DNA of 64,000 nucleotides from Zhihengliuella sp. ISTPL4 (GTDB taxonomy: Bacteria; Actinomycetota; Actinomycetes; Actinomycetales; Microbacteriaceae). How positions within the stretch are numbered: the first letter of the stretch is position 1; the number at the start of each line of letters is the position of its first letter. Where the stretch lies: NCBI RefSeq assembly GCF_002848265.1, contig NZ_CP025422.1, forward strand, positions 2,076,727-2,140,726. Reading direction: 5' to 3'. Positions 58,351 through 64,000 of this stretch are shown here, one piece after another. The notes under the pieces are model-generated. The model was given only the letters and a program-made list of their open reading frames with translations. It was not told the origin of the DNA and did no database searches. The position numbers and the translations under genes were made by a program.

Positions 58351-59637
58351 ATGCGCAGCGTGACGTCGTGGACGACCACCTCCATCGTCGCCGCGGCCGC
58401 AGCCGCAGCGTCAGCGGTGCGGTTCACGTTCGGCCCCGGTATCAGCATCTCCGTCGTCGTGGCCGTGGTCCTGCTGCCGGTCTGGTGGCCGGCGTTGCGC
58501 GGCTACCGTTTCGCTCGGCCGTTGCTCGTGCTCGCAGCCGGCGCGGCGGTCTGGGGAGCGGCGACCACCTTCCTCGAGACCACGCGGGCGACCTCGACGA
58601 GCCTCATGCTCGAGCAGTCCCTCACGCTTCTGTCCCTCGCGGGAGGCATCGGCGTGCTCCTGTGGGCGCGGAGCGAGCTCGGCCTCGGCGCCACCGCCGT
58701 CGCGTTCGGGGTGGGAGCACTGGCGAATGTGGCTCTCACGGGAGGCAACCCCGCCAACCTCTGGAAGTACTCCCTCGCTGTCCCGGTCATCATCGTCGTC
58801 CTGGGCTTCACGTCGACCTCCCGGCGGCGGTCGCTGGATCTGCTGGCACTCGCCCTCCTCGCGGGCGTCTGCCTCTTCTCGGACTCGCGATCGATGACGT
58901 CCTTTCTCCTCCTTGCCGCCGTGATCGTGCTGTGGCAGATCTTCCTTCCGGCGGGAACCAGGCGTCCGCGCCCTGCACAGACCCTGGTGCTCCTGGGCGT
59001 GTTGAGCCTCGCCGCGTTCAGCATGCTGCAGGCTCTGATCCTTGAGGGAGTCCTCGGCGACGCCGCGCAGCAGCGCACGCAGGCCCAGATCGACACCTCC
59101 GGGTCGCTGATCGCCGGCGGGCGGCCAGAGTTGGGCGCCGCGACCGCCTTGATCTCCGCCCGCCCGCTGGGCTTCGGGAGCGGGACCCTGCCCACCTCAC
59201 AGGACGTCTGGATCGCCAAGACCGGCATGAGCGAGCTCAACTACGATCCGGACAACGGGTACGTCGAGGGCTACATGTTCGGCGGGCAGTACGAAGTGCA
59301 TTCGGTGCTCGGCGACCTGTGGCTGCGCTTCGGTCCGTTGGGCGCGGCGTTCGCGCTCGTCCTTCTCGGATGCGCGATCTACGCCGTAGCCCGCGCCGTC
59401 TCCCTCAAGGCCGCCCCCGGCATCGTCGTGTGGCTCACTCTGCTCGGAGCGTGGGACACGTTCTTCAGCCCTCTGCTCACCTCGTCCCGGACGCTCGCGC
59501 TGCTGTTCGCGCTGACCGCGATCCCCGCCGCCGTCGCCGTCCGTCGCGGGACCGCACCGGCCCCGAGATCTCGTCTCCCCTTCTCTGCGCCGCGCCGCGA
59601 CCACGCCGCCCGCACCTCGCGAACGGTCGAGGACTAG
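58351..59637 (+). CDS. O-antigen ligase/polymerase-like membrane protein (Wzy/WaaL type)
   Basis: 428 residues with about ten to twelve helices and a large periplasmic-type loop (about 245-315), the layout of Wzy or WaaL proteins. The loop holds ASGRPELGAATAL-like sequence (GGRPELGAATALISARPLGFGSGT) with the R-P and G-x-G-S/T features typical of O-antigen ligase family members. It probably joins repeat units or attaches the chain. Start ATG 58351 lies 14 bases after the upstream stop. Its stop overlaps the convergent DPM1-GtrA gene by 4 bases. Confidence 0.82.
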   Translation: MRSVTSWTTTSIVAAAAAAASAVRFTFGPGISISVVVAVVLLPVWWPALRGYRFARPLLVLAAGAAVWGAATTFLETTRATSTSLMLEQSLTLLSLAGGIGVLLWARSELGLGATAVAFGVGALANVALTGGNPANLWKYSLAVPVIIVVLGFTSTSRRRSLDLLALALLAGVCLFSDSRSMTSFLLLAAVIVLWQIFLPAGTRRPRPAQTLVLLGVLSLAAFSMLQALILEGVLGDAAQQRTQAQIDTSGSLIAGGRPELGAATALISARPLGFGSGTLPTSQDVWIAKTGMSELNYDPDNGYVEGYMFGGQYEVHSVLGDLWLRFGPLGAAFALVLLGCAIYAVARAVSLKAAPGIVVWLTLLGAWDTFFSPLLTSSRTLALLFALTAIPAAVAVRRGTAPAPRSRLPFSAPRRDHAARTSRTVED

Positions 59638-60812
59638 AGCTCGCCCGGCTTCATCGCCTCCGCATCGATGGCGCGGATGATGCGCAGGGTCGCGGTGTCC
59701 GGCTCGGGCTCGCCCGCGGCCTGGCGCTCCTCCCGTCGCCGACGAGGCGCGTAGACGACGAGGGAGTGGAAGAGGAATCGGGCGAAGAACGCCACGATGA
59801 GCGAGAGCGCCGTGGCGAGCACGCTGGAGATGTGCCACGTCTCGACCATGAGCGCCATCACCGGGATGCGCAGGGCCGCCTCGACGTTGTTGAACGTGAA
59901 GGAGGCGGCGAAGCGGACGGTCGTGCTGCGGGCGTCGGTGCGCATGTCGGCGAACACGAAACGCTCCTGCAGCAGGAAATTGCCGACGATCGTCACCTCG
60001 GCACCGATGATCGCCGCCCAGATGTAGGGGACGCCGGCCGCCGTCAGGGCCCACATGATCGCGAGGTTGGCGATGGCGCCGAGGACGCCGATCGCGGCGA
60101 ACAGGGACATCTTGCCGAAACGCAGCCGAGCCAGGTGGGCGATGAACGTCGCCCCTTGCCGCAGGCTCGCCTTCGAGGTGCCGTGTCGGCGTTCGCCGAA
60201 CTCCATCGGGACCTCCGCGATCCGCAGGTCCGTCCGGGCGAGGATCTCCAGGAGGATCTTGAAGCCCTGTGGCCGCAGAGCGGCCACGTCGAGCCGCCGC
60301 CGGTCGACGAGGAAGAACCCGGTCATCGGATCGGTGCTCCGGGCGAGTCGTCGAGGGAACATCGCGCGGGTCAACCAGGTGGCGGCGCGCGAGACGCCGA
60401 AGCGCACCGCCGTCCCCAGCCCGCTGGTGTCTCCGCCGCCGATGTAGCGGGACGCCGCGACGACGTCCGCGTCGCCGGCCAAGTAGCGGTCCAGCAGCGC
60501 GGGCAGAAGCTCCGGGGGGTGCTGCAGGTCGCCGTCCATCACGATGCACACGTCGGCGAGCGCGGCCTCCAGTCCGACGACGACCGCTCCGCCGAGACCG
60601 CCGGCGTTGTCCGCACGGTGGATGACGCGCACGGGCACCGTCGCATCCGCGGCGACCCGCTCCACCTCGGCCGCGGTGTCATCGGTGCTGTCGTCGACGA
60701 AGAGGATCTCGGCCTCTCGTCCCGCCAGCGCCGCAGCCGTCCGCCGCACGAGCTCAGCGACGTTGTCGCGCTCGTTGAACGTCGGCACGATGACCGTGAC
60801 CCCTGCCCCCAC
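59634..60812 (-). CDS. polyprenol-phosphate sugar synthase fused to a GtrA-like membrane domain
   Basis: About 392 residues. The GT2 part (1-230) shows VIVPTFNERDNV, ILFVDDSTDDT, VIHRADNAGGLGGAV, IVMDGDLQHPPE and VAASRYIGGG, characteristic of DPM1-like enzymes that load a sugar onto polyprenyl phosphate. The C-terminal part (about 240-360) is a four-helix GtrA domain (FAAIGVLGAIANLAIMWALT, VGNFLLQERFVF). GTG 60812 has AAAGGGA ahead; ATGs at 60839 and 60854 are alternatives. It could supply a lipid-linked donor for side-chain addition. It diverges from the cytidylyltransferase gene. Confidence 0.87.
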   Translation of the reverse strand: MGAGVTVIVPTFNERDNVAELVRRTAAALAGREAEILFVDDSTDDTAAEVERVAADATVPVRVIHRADNAGGLGGAVVVGLEAALADVCIVMDGDLQHPPELLPALLDRYLAGDADVVAASRYIGGGDTSGLGTAVRFGVSRAATWLTRAMFPRRLARSTDPMTGFFLVDRRRLDVAALRPQGFKILLEILARTDLRIAEVPMEFGERRHGTSKASLRQGATFIAHLARLRFGKMSLFAAIGVLGAIANLAIMWALTAAGVPYIWAAIIGAEVTIVGNFLLQERFVFADMRTDARSTTVRFAASFTFNNVEAALRIPVMALMVETWHISSVLATALSLIVAFFARFLFHSLVVYAPRRRREERQAAGEPEPDTATLRIIRAIDAEAMKPGEL

Positions 60813-60870
60813 GTGGTCCCTTTCATTCCGCAACCCCATCGGCTCCGGGTCCATCGTTCCATGAGTTCCT

Positions 60871-60902
60871 ATGTGCCCGAGCACCGGATACTGCTACAGT
60901 GT
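60871..60902 (+). promoter_or_regulatory. promoter-like element before the cytidylyltransferase gene
   Basis: CCGGATACTGCTACAGTGT (60884-60902) matches the element at 35485-35502 except for two positions. TACAGT at 60895-60900 with TGC before it is an extended -10. No clear -35 is visible. Confidence 0.45.
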
Positions 60903-60934
60903 CCCCTGCGGCTGTGGGAGTCGCGACGAACGGG

Positions 60935-60983
60935 TGGGGATCCGTTCGACTGGGGAATGATCGATCTGGGGAGATCATGGGGA
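60935..60983 (+). promoter_or_regulatory. TGGGGA array with 16-base period
   Basis: TGGGGA begins at 60935, 60951, 60967 and 60978. The first three are spaced exactly 16 bases. The copy at 60967 also serves as Shine-Dalgarno for the ATG at 60977. It parallels the array in the leader of the priming transferase. Confidence 0.45.
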
Positions 60984-61432
60984 CGCGTATCGGCTATGCC
61001 GTCGGAGCTTTCGACCTGTTCCACGTCGGGCATCTCAATCTGTTGCGGCATGCCAAACAGCACTGCGACATCCTGATCGCCGGCGTCGTGAGCGACGAGA
61101 TGCTGCGCCAGGTCAAGGGGATCGAGCCGGTCATCCCGACCGCCGAGCGTGCCGAGATCGTGCGGCACATCTCCTTCGTCGACGACGTCTACGTCGAGAC
61201 GACGCCGTCGAAGATGGATTCGTGGCGCGACGTGCGGTTCACGCACTTCTTCAAGGGCGACGACTGGCGCGGCACGGAGAAGGGCCAGCGGCTCGAGAGC
61301 GAATTCGCGGAGGTGGGTGTCGAGGTCGTCTACTTCCCGTACACGGCGCACACGTCGAGCTCGGCACTCCGCCGCGCGCTCGACGCGATCACCGCGAACG
61401 CCACAGCAGCCGCGGTCGGCGCGACGCGCTGA
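60977..61432 (+). CDS. glycerol-3-phosphate cytidylyltransferase-like enzyme (TagD type)
   Basis: 151 residues of the cytidylyltransferase fold. AVGAFDLFHVGHLNLL contains the nucleotide-binding HxGH (His16, His19). RTx-like features follow in FKGDDWRGTEKG and a C-terminal SSSALRR that resembles the ISTT-type phosphate site with substitutions. The reaction would be CTP plus a polyol phosphate to CDP-polyol. It ends the exopolysaccharide cluster. Its likely customer is the CDP-alcohol phosphotransferase 4 kb away. Start ATG 60977 follows GGGGAGATC. Confidence 0.88.
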   Translation: MGTRIGYAVGAFDLFHVGHLNLLRHAKQHCDILIAGVVSDEMLRQVKGIEPVIPTAERAEIVRHISFVDDVYVETTPSKMDSWRDVRFTHFFKGDDWRGTEKGQRLESEFAEVGVEVVYFPYTAHTSSSALRRALDAITANATAAAVGATR

Positions 61433-61444
61433 CCGCGGCTGCGC

Positions 61445-61837
61445 TCAGTTCGCGACGCCGAGAAGGCTGCGCGCCATCTGCGCCACTCGTGACGGGGTAT
61501 GCGGGCCGAGCCACACCGTCCAGTGCTCGGGCGGCTCGCTGCAGGTCCACTCCAGGCACCAGGCATAGACGGCGTTCGCCAACCGCTCGCCCCGCGTGTG
61601 GGCGTGCGCACCCTCCGCGCGAACCAGCCAGCGGACCGATACTCCCTGCGGCACGTCGATGTGGCGGAATTGGATGCGGGCGGCCGCCTCGATGAGGATG
61701 ACACCCTGCGCATTCCACGGGAGTCGGGAGGCGACCCGTGCGATGGCTCCGACATCGGCGGCATCCCCCGCGATGAGCACGGCTCCTTCCAGGGCTTCCC
61801 AGTCCGGATCCTCCAGATGCTCGCACGCGCTGCTCAT
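61445..61837 (-). CDS. siderophore-interacting protein (SIP)-domain protein
   Basis: 130 residues resembling the C-terminal NAD(P)-binding half of SIP/ViuB ferric-siderophore reductases: VLIAGDAADVGAIARVASRLP and RWLVRAEGAHAHTRG, then YAWCLEWTC and VAQMARSLLG. The FAD-binding N-terminal half is missing, so it may act with another protein or be a stand-alone SIP-like domain. The gene has a clear DtxR-type box 11 bases before its start, so expression should rise in low iron. It is convergent with the cytidylyltransferase gene. Confidence 0.82.
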   Translation of the reverse strand: MSSACEHLEDPDWEALEGAVLIAGDAADVGAIARVASRLPWNAQGVILIEAAARIQFRHIDVPQGVSVRWLVRAEGAHAHTRGERLANAVYAWCLEWTCSEPPEHWTVWLGPHTPSRVAQMARSLLGVAN

Positions 61838-61848
61838 GCCTCCACTAT

Positions 61849-61868
61849 AGGTAAGGCTACCCTTACCT
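61849..61868 (-). promoter_or_regulatory. DtxR/IdeR iron box
   Basis: AGGTAAGG-CTAC-CCTTACCT is a perfect 8-bp dyad, close to the actinobacterial DtxR consensus TTAGGTTAGGCTAACCTAA. It lies directly upstream of the siderophore-interacting-domain gene. The iron-bound repressor would block transcription here. Confidence 0.75.
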
Positions 61869-61946
61869 TCAAGGGTGGACTAGTCCTCTTCCGTCGCACG
61901 CGTCAACGCCGTTGCCCGCGTCGCCGCTGCGCGCCATCCTGAGACC

Positions 61947-62447
61947 GTGAGCAGTGACAGGATTCGACGGACATCCGCCGGACGGTACATGATGGGCGCA
62001 CTGGTCGGCCTCGTCGTGGCCGCGGCGCTCAGCGGGTGCGGCGCGACAGTCCCCGCAGACCCGGACGGCACCCTGGACCGCGTCAGCGGCGGAGAGCTGC
62101 GGGTCGGCACCTCGCCAGAACCCGGCCTCGTCGAGTTCGACGGCGGCCGACCCCGCGGGCCGGTCGTCGATCTCGTCGACGGCTTCGCCACCAGCCTCGA
62201 CGCCGACGTCACCTGGACGATCGCGACCGAGGAGAGCCTCGTGGGCATGCTGGAGGCGGGTGATCTCGATCTCGTCGCCGGCGGACTGACACCGGACACC
62301 CCCTGGATCGACAGAGCGGGCGTGACCCGCGGCTATCCCGGCATCGAGGGCGCGGGTGATCGGGAGCTCGTCATGCTCGTCCCCCTGGGCGAGAACGCCT
62401 TCCTCTCGGCCCTCGAGACCTCCCTCGACGAGGAGGTCGGCGGGTGA
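61947..62447 (+). CDS. short solute-binding-protein-like lipoprotein
   Basis: 166 residues. Membrane anchor signal (about 12-30) with lipobox LSGC. The mature part begins LRVGTSPEPGLVEFDGGRPRGPVVDLVDGFA, the opening of family 3 extracellular solute-binding proteins, continues through LDLVAGGLTPDTPW and then stops short. A normal family member is about 250 residues, so the second lobe is truncated. Its GTG start lies just past the divergent iron-box region. Its TGA overlaps the GTG of the cation transporter gene. It may have become an accessory to that transporter. Confidence 0.72.
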   Translation: MSSDRIRRTSAGRYMMGALVGLVVAAALSGCGATVPADPDGTLDRVSGGELRVGTSPEPGLVEFDGGRPRGPVVDLVDGFATSLDADVTWTIATEESLVGMLEAGDLDLVAGGLTPDTPWIDRAGVTRGYPGIEGAGDRELVMLVPLGENAFLSALETSLDEEVGG

Positions 62448-63421
62448 CCGAGACGAAGCAGTTCGGCCGTACCGAGCTCCCCGCGGAACAGCAGCAGGCG
62501 ACCCGGAAGGCCGCGCGCTGGGAGATCTTCACGATCGTCTACACCTCGATCACGATCACCGTGATCGCGCTCGTCGTCGGCGAGTCCCAGGCGATGCGCA
62601 CCGCGTGGATCGAGGACATGCTGTCACTCATCCCGCAGTTCGCCTTCCTCCTTGCGCTCCTGTTCGTGCGGCGACGCCCCACCCGGAAGCATCCGTATGG
62701 CCTCCACCGCGCGATGGGCGTCGGCCACCTCGTCGCCGGTGTCGCGCTCCTCGCGGTCGGCCTGAACCTCGCCGTCGAGGCCGTCACCGGCCTCCTCCGC
62801 GGGGAGCATCCGACCATCGGAACGGTGCAGCTGTTCGGCCAGACGATCTGGCTCGGCTGGCTCATGGTCGCCGTCATGGCCGTCGTGATCGTCGGACCGG
62901 TGTTCTTCTACGGTCCGGCCAAGGCCAAGCTCGCCCCGGTCCTGCACAACAAGCTGCTCTACGCCGACGCCGACATGGCCAAGGCCGACTGGCAGACGAC
63001 GGTGGCCTCCATCGTCGGGGTGCTGGGCGTCGGCGCGGGTATATGGTGGCTCGACGGAGTTGCGGCGCTCTTCATCTCCCTGGGGATCATCTGGGACGGT
63101 TTCCGCAACACGAAGACGGCGATCGTCGACCTCATGGACCAGCGGGCCCGCACCTTCGACAGCGCGGAGCCGCATCCGCTGGCCCGCGATGTCGTCTCCT
63201 ACCTGCGCAGTCGCCCCTGGGTGGATCAGGCCGCCGTGCGCATGCGGGATCAGGGCCAGGTGTTCCACATCGAGGCGTTCGTGGTGCCGCATCATCGTGG
63301 TGTCCGCACGGCCGACCTGACCGCCGCGTCCGAGGGCGTCGCGGATCTGGATTGGAAGGTGCAGGACGTCGTGATCATCCCCGTCGAGGAGCTGCCCGAT
63401 GAAGCGGATCCCGGACGATGA
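62444..63421 (+). CDS. cation diffusion facilitator (CDF) family transporter
   Basis: 325 residues with six helices (about 30-215) and a cytosolic C-terminal domain (225-325). RPTRKHPYGLHRAMGVGHLVAG is the loop and helix-3 motif, with HPYG typical of CDF proteins. The metal site in helix 5 is represented by ADMAKADWQTTVASIVGV. Members export zinc, iron, manganese or cobalt in exchange for protons; the substrate here is unknown. GTG 62444 overlaps the lipoprotein stop, and its own stop overlaps the next ATG, so three genes form one operon. Confidence 0.88.
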   Translation: MTETKQFGRTELPAEQQQATRKAARWEIFTIVYTSITITVIALVVGESQAMRTAWIEDMLSLIPQFAFLLALLFVRRRPTRKHPYGLHRAMGVGHLVAGVALLAVGLNLAVEAVTGLLRGEHPTIGTVQLFGQTIWLGWLMVAVMAVVIVGPVFFYGPAKAKLAPVLHNKLLYADADMAKADWQTTVASIVGVLGVGAGIWWLDGVAALFISLGIIWDGFRNTKTAIVDLMDQRARTFDSAEPHPLARDVVSYLRSRPWVDQAAVRMRDQGQVFHIEAFVVPHHRGVRTADLTAASEGVADLDWKVQDVVIIPVEELPDEADPGR

Positions 63422-64000
63422 GCGACGACGAGACCCTGTTCCCCGGCTTCACCACCACACGGATCCCGACCGACGAAGCCGACATCCTCGTGCGTCACGG
63501 TGGCTCCGGACCGCCCGTGGTGCTCCTGCACGGTCATCCCCGCACCTCGGCGACCTGGCATCGGGTGGCCCCGCTGCTCGTCCAGCGGGGCTTCACGGTG
63601 ATCTGCCCCGACCTGCGAGGTTACGGGCGCTCTCGCGGCCCTGCGCCCACCCCCGATCATTCGGCCCATTCGAAGCGCGCGGTCGCCCGCGACATCCGAA
63701 CCGTCGTCCGCCAGCTCGGTCACGAGCGCTTCCGCCTGGTCGGTCACGACCGGGGGAGCTACGTCGCGCTCCGCCTCGCACTCGACCACCCCGAGGCCGT
63801 CGAGCAGGTGGCGCTCCTGGACTGCCTGCCCCTCACGGAGCACCTGGACCGCTGTGATGCGACCTTCGCCACCCACTGGTGGCACTGGTTCTTCTTCGCT
63901 CAGCCCGACATCCCGGAGCGGGTCATCGGCGCGGACCCGGAGGCCTGGTACGCCCCCAAGGCCGACCCCACGACGATGGGCGCGGCGAACCACGCCGAGT
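63418..64000 (+). CDS. alpha/beta hydrolase, haloacetate-dehalogenase/epoxide-hydrolase-like (3' end beyond right edge)
   Basis: About 194 residues are visible. VVLLHGHPRTSATWHRVAP is the oxyanion segment, CPDLRGYGRSRGP follows, and VGHDRGSYVALRLAL holds the nucleophile aspartate in HDRG. That sequence is typical of fluoroacetate dehalogenases and epoxide hydrolases. A WWHWFFFAQPD cap segment is also characteristic of that group. The catalytic base and acid residues lie beyond the edge. ATG 63418 overlaps the CDF stop. Substrate is not known. Confidence 0.87.
   Translation, partial: MSDDETLFPGFTTTRIPTDEADILVRHGGSGPPVVLLHGHPRTSATWHRVAPLLVQRGFTVICPDLRGYGRSRGPAPTPDHSAHSKRAVARDIRTVVRQLGHERFRLVGHDRGSYVALRLALDHPEAVEQVALLDCLPLTEHLDRCDATFATHWWHWFFFAQPDIPERVIGADPEAWYAPKADPTTMGAANHAE

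Overview
The window is high-GC DNA with actinobacterial features: GTG/TTG starts, an Lsr2 nucleoid protein, a DivIVA-type protein, Excalibur and DUF2510 domains, a DtxR-type iron box, and very dense divergent and overlapping genes. Gene content fits the Microbacteriaceae, with Microbacterium as the best guess. That is inference from gene families, not from a marker gene. No rRNA or tRNA gene was found.

Region 1 (1-7,020) is an arsenic locus. It holds an ACR3 arsenite exporter (cut by the left edge), thioredoxin, thioredoxin reductase, a flavoprotein with a cysteine-rich tail and a divergent ArsR. Beside it lies a three-gene tyrosine-recombinase module: an integrase with its full catalytic set, a small helix-turn-helix protein, and a zinc-ribbon recombinase-like protein split by one in-frame amber codon.

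Region 2 (7,000-23,250) looks like an accessory island. It has many orphan genes, a frameshifted lipoprotein, Lsr2, an ATP-dependent DNA ligase, an 880-base gene-free stretch with nine CGGTAC hexamers and a 36-base alternating purine-pyrimidine tract, a membrane-anchored HNH nuclease and a GIY-YIG protein. It continues with a divergent restriction-modification pair (Eco57I-class methylase and a PLD nuclease with a B3-like tail), the C-terminal remnant of a UvrD-like helicase, a possible structured RNA, and a helix-turn-helix/AbiEii nucleotidyltransferase pair.

Region 3 (23,250-35,400) is mostly housekeeping or peripheral: an alpha/beta hydrolase, an aminoglycoside-phosphotransferase-like kinase, a lipoprotein, an M23 peptidase with FG-GAP repeats, a DivIVA-like coiled-coil protein, a fatty acid desaturase, a secreted intradiol dioxygenase, a TetR regulator and an LtrA membrane protein.

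Region 4 (35,400-61,430) is an exopolysaccharide cluster. It encodes the priming sugar-phosphate transferase, seven glycosyltransferases, a flippase, a polymerase/ligase-like membrane protein, a Wzz/BY-kinase fusion with a divergent low-molecular-weight tyrosine phosphatase, a CapK-like adenylate-forming enzyme, a CDP-alcohol phosphotransferase, a TagD-like cytidylyltransferase and two large secreted proteins. The first and last genes of the cluster share a promoter-like element and arrays of TGGGGA. The cytidylyltransferase and the CDP-alcohol enzyme suggest phosphodiester-linked polyol units in the polymer.

Region 5 (61,440-64,000) has an iron-box-controlled siderophore-interacting-domain protein, a short solute-binding-like lipoprotein, a cation diffusion facilitator and an alpha/beta hydrolase cut by the right edge.
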